A stretch of DNA of 64,000 bases from JBDXHU01 sp039989475 (GTDB lineage Bacteria > Pseudomonadota > Gammaproteobacteria > Pseudomonadales > Halieaceae). This document shows, one piece after another, positions 34,408 to 43,204 of this stretch; position 1 is the first letter of the stretch, and each line of letters begins with the position of its first letter. A program made the translations under genes and the position numbers. The notes beneath the pieces were generated by a model. It did not search any database. It saw only the letters and a program-made list of their open reading frames with translations, and was not told the DNA's origin. The stretch is from contig JBDXHU010000009.1 in NCBI GenBank assembly GCA_039989475.1, forward strand, positions 1 to 64,000, in the 5' to 3' direction.

Positions 34408-35880
34408 ATGAAACGTCGTCAATTGCTCAAAGGTGCGCTGGCCGGCGGTATCGCCGCCTCTTCCACCGGTCGTGCGGTCATGGCCGCTATGACCCCGGAT
34501 CTCAGCGGGGTTAGCGCTGCCACCTTGTCCGGTAGCGAGGTGGCGCTGTCCAAAGCCGCGGTGCAGGGACTGGCCTCCTCCCTGACAGGTACCGTCCTGC
34601 AAGCCCAGAGCCCCAGTTACGATTCGGCCCGTTCACTGTGGAACGCGATGATCGACAAACGCCCGGCCATCATTGCCCAGTGCGCCTCCACCGCCGATGT
34701 CGCCAGCGCCGTGAATTTTGCCCGGGAACACAATCTGCTGACCTCGGTGCGCTGCGGCGGGCACAGTTTCGCCGGCCGCTCGGTGGCGGAAAACGGACTG
34801 ATGATCGACCTCGGCCCAATGCACGATGTCAGCGTGGATACGAGGAAAAAGACTGCCATGGTCGGCGGTGGCGCTCGCCTCGGCCATGTTGACCTGGCCT
34901 GCCTGGAGCACAATTTGATTACGGTGGTAGGGACCGATTCTGATACCGGCGCCGGCGGCCTTACCCTGGGTGGCGGTCTCGGTCGCTTGAGCCGCAAGCA
35001 CGGACTCACCATTGATAACCTGCTGTCGGCTGAGATCGTCATGGCCGATGGCCAGGTACGCACGTGCTCGGCGCGACAGGAGACGGACCTGTTCTGGGCA
35101 ATTCGCGGCGGCGGCGGCAATTTCGGGGTGGCCACCCGCTTCGAGTATCAGCTGCACGATTTCGACCCGATTATTTACGGCGGCAGTATTGTTTTCCCCT
35201 GGGAGCGACGCGCTGCCTTGTTTCAATACCTGGGTGTGTTCGCGCACGACGCTCCGGATGAACTGTGCCTGTCGCCGTTCCTGTTCACCCACCCCGAGCA
35301 CGGCCCGCTCATCGGCGTGGAAGCCTGTTACAGCGGCGACCATATAACCGGCGCCGAAGTTCTGGCGCCGCTGGCGGCCTTTCCCAAGCCCCTGATGGGT
35401 GGCTTTGGACCCAAGCCCTATATCGATATGCAACGCACGGCCAACCCCGATGCGCGGGACGCGCACTACATCAAGTCAGGTTATGTGGCGGGACTCAGCG
35501 ACGGGGTGATCGAGGCCATTAGCGAGAACTTCCCGCAAATGCCGGGGCTGGTAGTTTTCTTCCAACACCTGCGCGGTGCTGTCGCCCGGGTCGATGAAGA
35601 GGCCACTGCCTTTAGCCACCGCGGCGCGCTGTTCAATGTCGGCATTGCCGCCGGTTTCAAGGATAAATCAAAATATCCCGCTTACCGCGACGCTATTCGT
35701 ACCCACTGGGCGCGACTGGAGCCGCACACCATGGGCTTCTATAGCAACCTGATGGAACAGGGCGAAAAGCAAATACTGGTCAACTTATCGAACAACCGCA
35801 GACGCCTGCAGAAGCTCAAGGCGCGCTACGACCCGGACAACTTCTTCCGCCTCAATGCCAATATCAAGCCGGTGGCCTGA
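34408..35880 (+). CDS. Tat-exported FAD-linked oxidase (berberine-bridge enzyme type)
   Basis: A 490-residue flavoprotein. The N-terminus MKRRQLLKGALAGG is a twin-arginine signal. The FAD_binding_4 domain has CGGHSFAGRS, where the His is the usual covalent FAD attachment site, and GGGLGRLSRKHGLTIDNL. The C-terminal BBE segment reads YDPDNFFRLNANI. The second covalent FAD site, a Cys in bicovalent family members, appears as SDTG here, so attachment is probably by His alone. Folded export to the periplasm and oxidation of a sugar or alcohol are likely; the substrate is unknown. Confidence 0.88.
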   Translation: MKRRQLLKGALAGGIAASSTGRAVMAAMTPDLSGVSAATLSGSEVALSKAAVQGLASSLTGTVLQAQSPSYDSARSLWNAMIDKRPAIIAQCASTADVASAVNFAREHNLLTSVRCGGHSFAGRSVAENGLMIDLGPMHDVSVDTRKKTAMVGGGARLGHVDLACLEHNLITVVGTDSDTGAGGLTLGGGLGRLSRKHGLTIDNLLSAEIVMADGQVRTCSARQETDLFWAIRGGGGNFGVATRFEYQLHDFDPIIYGGSIVFPWERRAALFQYLGVFAHDAPDELCLSPFLFTHPEHGPLIGVEACYSGDHITGAEVLAPLAAFPKPLMGGFGPKPYIDMQRTANPDARDAHYIKSGYVAGLSDGVIEAISENFPQMPGLVVFFQHLRGAVARVDEEATAFSHRGALFNVGIAAGFKDKSKYPAYRDAIRTHWARLEPHTMGFYSNLMEQGEKQILVNLSNNRRRLQKLKARYDPDNFFRLNANIKPVA

Positions 35881-35886
35881 GGTGTA

Positions 35887-36435
35887 TCACCACATCAAGT
35901 CATCGGGAATCTTGTAGTCAGCGTAGGGGTCGTCCTCGTCTTCCTCTGAGGCGCCTGCCTGGTTGCGCAGCACAATGCAGTCGGCGTCGCGCTGGCTGAT
36001 CTTGTCGGCGACTGGCCCGGGCACTACTTCATAGGCCTCCCCCAGGCGCACGATCGCCAGGCGGCCGTTAACCAGGTGGTCTTGCATTTGCGCTGTTACG
36101 AACAGCTTCTTGATCTGCTTGCCGTCGCTGAAGTTATAGGGGATGTCGGCGCCCTGGCGTGACTCTCGGTTGAGTTCGATCAGCTGACGGATCTGGGCGG
36201 CGATGGCCTTCTTCTCCGCCGCCGCGTTTTGTTGCTGGGCCAGTTCGCGGCTGCGCTCGGCTTTCCCGGCCAGGCTGCGCTGGGCTTCAGCCTTGATTTC
36301 ATCAACAGCCTCGTCCTTACTGCGTCGCTGCACGTTCTTCTGCTTGCGCTTTTCCTTGTCGGCTTGTTTGAGCTTTTTCTTGTCGGTTAAGCCGGCTTTG
36401 AGCAATTGATCCTGAAGAGAGTTTGCCACGGGCAT
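35887..36435 (-). CDS. DUF2058 family protein (YaiL-like)
   Basis: A 182-residue protein. The Lys/Arg-rich helical N-terminus (NSLQDQLLKAGLTDKKKLKQ) and the C-terminal PYNFSDGKQIKKLFVTAQMQ domain match the DUF2058/YaiL family, described as nucleoprotein or polysome-associated. AGGA precedes the ATG. It ends with an acidic tail (EEDEDDPYADYKIPDD). It lies 66 bp downstream of the pYEATS gene on the same strand, but the family is widespread and probably housekeeping. Confidence 0.9.
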   Translation of the reverse strand: MPVANSLQDQLLKAGLTDKKKLKQADKEKRKQKNVQRRSKDEAVDEIKAEAQRSLAGKAERSRELAQQQNAAAEKKAIAAQIRQLIELNRESRQGADIPYNFSDGKQIKKLFVTAQMQDHLVNGRLAIVRLGEAYEVVPGPVADKISQRDADCIVLRNQAGASEEDEDDPYADYKIPDDLMW

Positions 36436-36501
36436 TCCTGTCTGGGCCTGAAAAGACGCCAGTGTAGCGAATCAGGCCGCTCTTCTACACCGCTGACTCA
36501 T

Positions 36502-36867
36502 CTAAACCGCCACGTAAGTGTGTCCGTCATCGGCGGGCAGTGAGTATTCCAGAGTGTGAGTAAAGGTCTCGACCTCTCCAGAGAAATAGTGGACACGCAC
36601 TTCAATATCAAACATACCCCAGGTCCAGAAGGTGACGGAGAAGCTGTTTTTGCGATTTTTTGATGTGCGTACGCGATTGCTGAAGCTGGGGTGAAGTTCG
36701 TACTCGACGAAATTAATCTCGTCCAGCACCCGTTCTTCGCCATCCAGCCAGACACCCAGGTGGTAGTGTTCACGGCCGGCATCACTGAATTTCTTGTACT
36801 TGATTCGGCCGTCGACGCTGCGTATCACGTTCTGCTTAACCGTCAGTGGCATCTCTATTTTCATCAT
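36502..36867 (-). CDS. Prokaryotic YEATS-domain (pYEATS) protein
   Basis: A 121-residue single-domain protein. The order ...HYHLGVWLDGEERVLDEI, VEYELHPSFSN, R(V)RTSKNRKNSFSV and FWTWGMFDIEVRVHY is the beta-sandwich pattern of pYEATS domains (HPTF...V....FxLxxWGxFxI). Eukaryotic YEATS domains bind acylated lysines; the prokaryotic form was reported in nucleotide-signalling and conflict systems. Its start overlaps the stop of the 2TM gene as ATGA (36864-36867), so the two products are made together. It is a candidate sensor or adaptor. Confidence 0.75.
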   Translation of the reverse strand: MMKIEMPLTVKQNVIRSVDGRIKYKKFSDAGREHYHLGVWLDGEERVLDEINFVEYELHPSFSNRVRTSKNRKNSFSVTFWTWGMFDIEVRVHYFSGEVETFTHTLEYSLPADDGHTYVAV

Positions 36868-37478
36868 GCGCCGCCCCTCGCCACTGCCACGATATCTGCC
36901 GTATCTTCCAAAATAAATTCATCCGGTTCTGGCGCCGGCGCTGGCACTGGCCCGCCAGGAAGCGCCTCATCAAAGCTGATCTGGTTAATTCGATGTTTGA
37001 GCAGAGCCTCATTAGCCCGGCTTTTCCATTCGTCCAGGTCGGTGATGCGCAAGCGGGTATCGTCGACAGATTTATCGCGCAGCTGTTGCAGAAAAAGCCC
37101 GGCACTCTCTGCATCGGTGCCGCTGTTAATATCCAGGGCGTAGTGAAATAAATCCTTCTGTAGGTTCTCCAGCGACTGGTACCGCTCCCAGGTCTCCGTT
37201 GAACGCTGCTCCCAACCAAAAAGCTTGTCGGCCACGGCCAGTGTGCCGGTAAAAGTACCAAGAACGCCGACAATATATTCGGATGTGTCTACGTCCATAA
37301 ACACTGCTCCCGACACAATGCCAGTAGCGATACCCATTCCCAAAGTCAGATACTTGAGTTTCTCAGCGCGCTTGGTTGACCGGTCGCTCTCATCGAGATA
37401 AGCGAGCCGGTATGTCTCCATGGTCTCCCACAGGTCCCTGGACCGGATCATGAACGCGTCAAATTGGTGCTGATTCAT
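36864..37478 (-). CDS. SLATT-like two-transmembrane protein
   Basis: A 204-residue protein. A helical N-terminus (about 1-40) is followed by a tight pair of membrane helices (about 43-62 and 68-88), a cytosolic helical region (ETWERYQSLENLQKDLFHYAL onward) and a Pro/Ala-rich acidic tail. This fits the SLATT class: a 2TM hairpin with amphipathic cytosolic helices, proposed pore-forming effectors in bacterial conflict systems. No SLATT signature is strong enough for certainty. It overlaps a pYEATS gene by 4 bp and lies 67 bp downstream of a polytopic membrane protein gene. Confidence 0.6.
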   Translation of the reverse strand: MNQHQFDAFMIRSRDLWETMETYRLAYLDESDRSTKRAEKLKYLTLGMGIATGIVSGAVFMDVDTSEYIVGVLGTFTGTLAVADKLFGWEQRSTETWERYQSLENLQKDLFHYALDINSGTDAESAGLFLQQLRDKSVDDTRLRITDLDEWKSRANEALLKHRINQISFDEALPGGPVPAPAPEPDEFILEDTADIVAVARGGA

Positions 37479-37545
37479 AACAGAGTACCTATAGCCCTAA
37501 GCTCTAGTGTAGCGCTTGATCGCAAGAGTGAAACTAAACTGACGT

Positions 37546-38322
37546 TTAGGCCAAAGGTTTGGTCAGACTCAACAAGAGCCGCCCCAGCCGCAGGACCGCG
37601 TACAAGAACAGCAACGGTATCAACACGGCCTTGAGCAGCATCGCTCCAAGCAGGCTCAGCGTGTTGGCAACAAAGGCATCGAATTTCTCTTGCAGTGATT
37701 CAAACTGGCCGGGCAATTGCGAGCGCTCGCCCTCCTCGCCACGCACGGTCTGGTCGACCTGCTCCAGGTCGCCCTGGAAGTCCTGCATCACGGCATGCTC
37801 GGCACTGCTGCTATCGGCCAGGAATACCTGGTCCACCCACAGGTTGGCGATCAGCACCAGCGCCAGCGAGAAGCGCAGCAAGGCCACGACCAGGAAGGTT
37901 TTCAGCAGCAGCTGGTAGCCAGCAAGCCTGCCCACCATGAAAGCGATCACCGTGGCCACAGCCAACAGGGTCAGGGCTACCGAGACACTGACATCGGATA
38001 CCATGACCAGCAGTAACTGCTGGATCACCAGCGAGGCCAACGCCACGGTCATCACACCGGAAAAGCGCTCGATCATATCGTTAATAGGGTCCAGCAATTC
38101 GCCAATGCTGAAGGTCACCAGCCACATATCCAGCTCGGTGCCCTGCAGGGCTGAGACCAGGGCATTGATGCCGCGGGCAGTCGCGTAGATGATGCCCGCA
38201 TCGAGCAGGGAGTCGTTAACATAGCCTGCGGAAATGGCGTCGAGGCTGCCGGTCCAGGCGAGTGCGACCAGGCAGATGCCCGTCAGTAGCCAGGCCCAGT
38301 GTTGCTTGTCGATAGCTTGCAT
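37546..38322 (-). CDS. Hypothetical polytopic membrane protein
   Basis: A 258-residue protein with about six hydrophobic helices: near 12-30, 85-105, 112-135, 140-160, and a pair at the C-terminus (about 215-250). A soluble acidic/glutamine-rich segment lies between (about 170-210, QDFQGDLEQVDQTVRGEEGE). No family is recognised. It is the first gene of a possible same-strand run continuing into the 2TM/pYEATS pair, but the 67-bp gap leaves this open. It is divergent from the PHP-domain lipoprotein gene. Confidence 0.65.
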   Translation of the reverse strand: MQAIDKQHWAWLLTGICLVALAWTGSLDAISAGYVNDSLLDAGIIYATARGINALVSALQGTELDMWLVTFSIGELLDPINDMIERFSGVMTVALASLVIQQLLLVMVSDVSVSVALTLLAVATVIAFMVGRLAGYQLLLKTFLVVALLRFSLALVLIANLWVDQVFLADSSSAEHAVMQDFQGDLEQVDQTVRGEEGERSQLPGQFESLQEKFDAFVANTLSLLGAMLLKAVLIPLLFLYAVLRLGRLLLSLTKPLA

Positions 38323-38378
38323 GGTTGCAGTCTAACATCCAACTGGCGTCACCCCAGCCCCTGCTCTACGCTGAAGTA

Positions 38379-41300
38379 ATGAAAACATTAACCACGCACT
38401 GGCCGCTGGGCCTTTTACTCGCTTGCTGTGTGCTCGCCGGCTGCAGCGATTCCAATGACGATTTCCAGCCGCAGGAGCCCGGCCCGCCACCGGCAGCCAC
38501 TGCCTCGGCCCGCGTCGTCAGCGGTGAAGGGGATTTGCTGAGCGGACCGCTGGCGCGAGGCGTCGTCGGCGACCTGGTCATGGAAAATGAACTGCTGCGC
38601 GTAATCATCCAGCAACCGGGGCGCAACTGGTTCGGTATAGGCACCTACGGCGGCAATATCATCGATGTCGGTCGCCTGCAGCCGGACGGCAGCTACACCC
38701 CGGATCACATGGAAGAGTTTGTCACCGGGGTGAACATTGAGAACACCCCCAACTTCACCGAGGTCACTGTGGTCAATGACGGCAGTGACGGTGCGCCAGC
38801 ACAGGTCTGTGCCAGCGGACCGGATGACCTGCTCGATTTCGTCAATGCCAGCTCCGTGATTCGCGGGCTGGGTTTTGCCTATCCCGACAGCGCCGATGAT
38901 CGCGACCTGCCACTGGAAATTGAAACCTGCTACAGCCTCGCCGCGGATGAGTCCTGGGTAACCATGGATACGCGCCTTCTCAACACTTCAGCAGAAGCGC
39001 TGCCTATCTATTGGGTGGAATACCTGAACGGTTCCGGCGAGGTGGAAGCCTTTCAGCCGCAACTGGGATTTGGCGAACCGCTGTTGACGCCGGGCTGCCC
39101 GCTGGAGACCGAGGTCGCTTGCACAGCTGGCCTCTGTGACCAGTGCAACTACCTGGCCTACAGTGGCCATGACGGAGCGACTGGTGTGTCCTATGGCTTG
39201 ATTCATGAGGTGCCCGGCTCCACCAGCCTGTCCACCTCCGGCGTTAATGTACTGGTACTGGGGGAGACCGTGTTGCGCCTGGTCACCGGCGCGGCCGGTC
39301 CCAATTTTGAGGTACCCGCTGATGGCGAACTGAGTTTGCGCCGCTACTTCGCGGTCGGTGACGGCAGCGCCAGCAGCATTGCCGACATCCGCAACCAGAT
39401 CAATGGCATTGAGACTGGCAGCCTCAACGGCGTGGTGTCCAGCGCCGGCGAGCCGGTGGCGGATGCCAGCGTGGCCATATTCATCACCGAGAACGACTTG
39501 CTCGACCCGCCCATCCTGTTCATGGCCGGACATACCCGCACCGACGCCGACGGCGCCTACAGCCTGACCCTGCCACCGGGAGATTACCAGGTTCAGGCCA
39601 ATGCCGAGGGTTACGAGTTTGCCAGCGACGAACCCGCCGTGGCGGTCATCAATACAGGCGTGGCGACCAGCCTGGACTTTGATTTGCCGCAACCCGGTTT
39701 CCTGGAGGTCAGTGTCACTGGCAAACCGCTGGTTGGTGTGGCCGGGCCGGTTCCGGCGAAGCTACAGGTGGTGGGTTTTGATCCCAGCCCGCCGCTGTAC
39801 AACCGGGTACTGGCGTCCCTGACCGGGGTCTTCGGCGATGGCTCTGACACCCTGCCTTATGGCATTAGCGCAGTCGAGTTTATCGATCGCTCAGGACAGA
39901 GTTCGCGCCTTACCCTGGAGCCCGGCGACTACCAGGTGGTGGTCTCATTGGGGCCACGCTATTCCGCTTTCAAGCAAGACATCAGCATTACGCCCGGGCA
40001 AACCACCACAGTCCAGGCGGAACTGGCCCAGGTGTTGTCGACCCCGGGCTATGTCTACGGCGACTTCCACGTGCATTCCATCGACAGTCCCGATGCTGAA
40101 GTGACCCGGGCCGAGCGCGTTGCCACCTACCTGGCCGAAGGTATGGACTTCTTCACCCCCTCGGACCACGGCATACGGGTGGATTTCAGCGACACCCTGA
40201 GCAGCATGGATGTGCAGGATTTGATTGGCAGTGCCGTTTCCGGCGAGATCACCCCCTTCGATTACGGCCACATCAACAGCTGGCCGGTCACCGTTGATAG
40301 CAGCAAAATAGGCGGTGGCAGTATCGACTGGGGGCGCGAAGCGGCGCCCGGGGAAGACTTCCCCGAATACGCCAGCTACGTGCTCTCCCCCGCCGAAATC
40401 TTCACGGCCGCGTTGGCCGATCCGCTGGCCAACATCACCCAGATCAACCACATCGCCTCGCACTTTGGCGCCGACGGCCTGGCGATTGACACCGGCCTGG
40501 TGCCACCCCAGTCCCAGGTGGATGTGACCCAGCGACGCATGGATCCGAACCTTGGCAATGCCTTCGACGCGGGCTTCCAGGCACTGGAGGTGTGGATAGG
40601 CACTAATGGCCGTGCTGGCATTGAGGAGGAGTTTCTCGGCCAGAACGCCGGTGACTGGTTCAACCTGATCAACCAGGGCATTGTCCGCACCGGGGTGGCG
40701 GATTCCGACACCCATTCACGCCGTACCACCTACCTGGCCACCCGCAACCAGATTGCCAGCTCAGTCACCGATCCGGGCCTGTTGTCCGACCAGGCGGAAA
40801 CGCTGGCGGCGACCGTGGCCGCGGGTAAAAACATTGGCACCAATGCGCCCTTCGTGACGCTGGTCGCCAGCGGCAGCTTTGGCGGCAATACGCAAACCGC
40901 CGGACTGGGAATCGACGATACGCTGGAGATGGACCTGGACAGCGGCGGTGAGGTAACGGTTACCGTTAACATCCAGAGCGCCGACTGGGCGGCGGTGGAC
41001 GCGGTGGATTTCTACATCAACAATCAACCCGAACGCAGCTCGGCACCGGGTGCTGTGGCTCGCTACGGAGTCTGCGCCGACATCACGGTAACCGCCAGTG
41101 ATCCCAACTGGAGCGAGACAATCGTGGTAGTGGATCCGGCCATTGCTGGCGCCAGTCGCCGCGAGGTCAGCGTGGAGTTGAGCTTGCCGGGGGTTACTGA
41201 AGATAGTTGGCTGGTGGCGATAATTCATGGCAGTGACGGGGTATCGCCGCCACTGTTTCCGATCGTACCCGAGGACATCCAACAGAGCAGTAACACAACT

Positions 41301-41435
41301 CTGGCCGAGCTGACCGACAGCAACCTCGGTGAGGACGGGGTCTTGGCCTATGCCTTTACCAACCCGGTATTTATCGACGTCGATGGCGATGGCTGGACGC
41401 CGCCAGGCGTGGCCAATGCGAGTTGCTCACCCTGA
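38379..41435 (+). CDS. Large lipoprotein with carboxypeptidase-regulatory-like and PHP (CehA/McbA-like) domains
   Basis: A 1018-residue lipoprotein (lipobox LAGC). The N-terminal beta-rich region is followed by two carboxypeptidase-regulatory-like Ig folds (about 360-460 and 460-550; DADGAYSLTLPPGDYQV). A PHP-type metallohydrolase domain starts at GDFHVHSIDSPDAE near 560, with TPSDHG near 590, NHIASHFG near 690 and DSDTHSRR near 780. The order matches CehA/McbA family metallohydrolases, which act on carbamates or phosphoesters. ATG at 38379 gives the lipoprotein signal; the frame opens at 38325. The substrate cannot be predicted. Confidence 0.85.
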   Translation: MKTLTTHWPLGLLLACCVLAGCSDSNDDFQPQEPGPPPAATASARVVSGEGDLLSGPLARGVVGDLVMENELLRVIIQQPGRNWFGIGTYGGNIIDVGRLQPDGSYTPDHMEEFVTGVNIENTPNFTEVTVVNDGSDGAPAQVCASGPDDLLDFVNASSVIRGLGFAYPDSADDRDLPLEIETCYSLAADESWVTMDTRLLNTSAEALPIYWVEYLNGSGEVEAFQPQLGFGEPLLTPGCPLETEVACTAGLCDQCNYLAYSGHDGATGVSYGLIHEVPGSTSLSTSGVNVLVLGETVLRLVTGAAGPNFEVPADGELSLRRYFAVGDGSASSIADIRNQINGIETGSLNGVVSSAGEPVADASVAIFITENDLLDPPILFMAGHTRTDADGAYSLTLPPGDYQVQANAEGYEFASDEPAVAVINTGVATSLDFDLPQPGFLEVSVTGKPLVGVAGPVPAKLQVVGFDPSPPLYNRVLASLTGVFGDGSDTLPYGISAVEFIDRSGQSSRLTLEPGDYQVVVSLGPRYSAFKQDISITPGQTTTVQAELAQVLSTPGYVYGDFHVHSIDSPDAEVTRAERVATYLAEGMDFFTPSDHGIRVDFSDTLSSMDVQDLIGSAVSGEITPFDYGHINSWPVTVDSSKIGGGSIDWGREAAPGEDFPEYASYVLSPAEIFTAALADPLANITQINHIASHFGADGLAIDTGLVPPQSQVDVTQRRMDPNLGNAFDAGFQALEVWIGTNGRAGIEEEFLGQNAGDWFNLINQGIVRTGVADSDTHSRRTTYLATRNQIASSVTDPGLLSDQAETLAATVAAGKNIGTNAPFVTLVASGSFGGNTQTAGLGIDDTLEMDLDSGGEVTVTVNIQSADWAAVDAVDFYINNQPERSSAPGAVARYGVCADITVTASDPNWSETIVVVDPAIAGASRREVSVELSLPGVTEDSWLVAIIHGSDGVSPPLFPIVPEDIQQSSNTTLAELTDSNLGEDGVLAYAFTNPVFIDVDGDGWTPPGVANASCSP

Positions 41436-41438
41436 AGA

Positions 41439-42179
41439 CTAACTGGCTACCCGCAGCCCCAGCTGATCGCTGTAAGGTGTCTCCAGGCGCATAACGCCTT
41501 CCTTGAGGCTCAGGCAGATACCGAAGTGCTTGAGCATCTCGGTGCCAATGATGCCCTGTACAGCGCCGGCTTCCAGCAGGGCTTCCAGTTCATGCGGCAG
41601 CTCGCCGAAGCGCAGCTTGCGACTGCTGCCACCAATGTTCACATCCAGGGCGTAGACACTGGTCATAAAATTACCCACCAGGGGGTAGAAGTCCTCGTGG
41701 CGACCCTCGGCCTCCTTGTCCGCCAGGCACTGGGGCAAGAGATAGGACATCGGCGCGCCGGTGTCGAAAAACATCCGCCGTACCTGACCGGCAACCTGCA
41801 CGCAGAAGATGGGCACGCCCATAAAGTCCTGCAGGGGAATCACAATATCCCCTACCGGTGGCAGGTGAGTGAACTGAATCATACGCTCTGATGCATACAT
41901 ACAGACGGTGAATTCCTGCATGATATCGGCACCGATCATCCCCTCGATCGGCACACCGATATTCTCCATCAGGTAGCCACAGGTCACGCCCATATAACTT
42001 TGCTGTACTTCGAAGCTGCGACCGCCGATGTTGATAGGCTCGTAGCCCACGCTAAACGGAGACCCGGTATCGAGCAGGTAAGGACGGCCTTCAACCGTGA
42101 CGACGATGTGACCGTGATGCATTTGATACATGAAATTTGCCATGCGCCCATAGTCGTTGATATCTGGCTTACTCGACAT
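41439..42179 (-). CDS. Putative aspartic-protease-fold protein with two DTG motifs (copy 1)
   Basis: A 246-residue protein without signal or membrane segment. It contains two retropepsin-like half domains. The first has LLDTGS (Asp37) and the partner motif MIGADIM (82-88). The second has FFDTGA (Asp139) and IIGTEML (211-217). Both the DTG and the psi-loop hydrophobic-Gly motif are kept in each half, so the chain may fold as a bilobed pepsin-like enzyme. ATG at 42179 is chosen for its GGAGG ribosome site; the frame opens at 42215. A close paralogue lies 39 bp upstream on the same strand. Confidence 0.75.
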   Translation of the reverse strand: MSSKPDINDYGRMANFMYQMHHGHIVVTVEGRPYLLDTGSPFSVGYEPINIGGRSFEVQQSYMGVTCGYLMENIGVPIEGMIGADIMQEFTVCMYASERMIQFTHLPPVGDIVIPLQDFMGVPIFCVQVAGQVRRMFFDTGAPMSYLLPQCLADKEAEGRHEDFYPLVGNFMTSVYALDVNIGGSSRKLRFGELPHELEALLEAGAVQGIIGTEMLKHFGICLSLKEGVMRLETPYSDQLGLRVAS

Positions 42180-42218
42180 GTTTACCTCCGCCATTTGCAT
42201 AACCCTGTGCGCCACTCA

Positions 42219-42938
42219 TCATGAGCTGGCCTCTTCGTTTTGAACCAGGCGCAAGCCCGCTCGTTTTTCCAGCATCAACACGCCTTGCTGCAAGGACAGG
42301 CTCAGGCCAAAATGCTTGAGAATTTCAGTGCCGAGTATTCCCTGCACCGAGCCGGCAACGGTCAAGGCCTCCAGGGCCTGTGGTAGTGCTCCGAAATGCA
42401 GGGGGCAGCGCTCGCCGCCAATATTCGTATCGACCAGGTACTCCTGGGTCGTGAAGTTGCCCAGCAGCGGGTAATACACATCCCGCAATCCTCTGGGCTC
42501 CAGTCCCGCCAGCAATTCCAGCGGCAGGTAGGACAGCGGCGAGCCGGTGTCCAGGAACACTTGCAGCACCTTGCCCTGCACGCCAATCGGCAGGATCGGC
42601 ACGCTGGTAAATTGCTTGATCGGCACCAGCAGTTCACCGGCGGCAGGCAGGTGATTGAACTGAATCACCCGTTCGGCCGGAAATACCGACACCGTAAAGG
42701 CCTTGATGATGTCAGCGCCGATCAGGCCCTCCAGCGGCAGGCCGATGTTTTCCACCAGGGACGCCGGCGTCAGGTCCAGGTAACTGTCCTGGACCAGGAA
42801 CTCCATGCCCGCGATGCTGATGGGCTCGGTACCCACACTGAACGGTGAGCCGGTATCCAGCAGATACTGACGCCCTGACAGGTTCACCACTAGGTGCCCC
42901 TGGTACTTTAGATAGGTGTAATTAGCCATGTCCGTCAT
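42219..42938 (-). CDS. Putative aspartic-protease-fold protein with two DTG motifs (copy 2)
   Basis: A 239-residue paralogue of the gene just downstream. It has LLDTGS with Asp28 and LIGADII near 72, then FLDTGSPLSYLP with Asp130 and GILGTEILKHFG near 206. Both halves keep DTG and the psi-loop motif. The start at 42938 (MTDMANYTY) has AGG 8 bases upstream; ATG at 42929 is possible and the frame opens at 43037. It is the first gene of the pair. A tandem duplication within each protein and then of the whole gene is visible. Confidence 0.75.
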   Translation of the reverse strand: MTDMANYTYLKYQGHLVVNLSGRQYLLDTGSPFSVGTEPISIAGMEFLVQDSYLDLTPASLVENIGLPLEGLIGADIIKAFTVSVFPAERVIQFNHLPAAGELLVPIKQFTSVPILPIGVQGKVLQVFLDTGSPLSYLPLELLAGLEPRGLRDVYYPLLGNFTTQEYLVDTNIGGERCPLHFGALPQALEALTVAGSVQGILGTEILKHFGLSLSLQQGVLMLEKRAGLRLVQNEEASS

Positions 42939-43204
42939 ATTGAACCTGAACCCCTTGTGCCGACATCGCCGCTGCCGCCACTTGCTTGTCTGTCCCCGCC
43001 ATAATGAAACACCAGCTTTTGTTTGGTTTTTGTACAAAGTGGCCGTTTTACAGGCGAACTTTCCTTAGTTTCGGTTTCGGCGGGTACTCCAATAGTCTTT
43101 AGACCGCGCGTCCAAAGTTGCGAAGTGGTGCACAGTTCTGGGGTCAATGAGGATGTTTGCCGTACCGGGGAAAGTGGTCTTAACTAGATACAGGGGGAAC
43201 GAAC

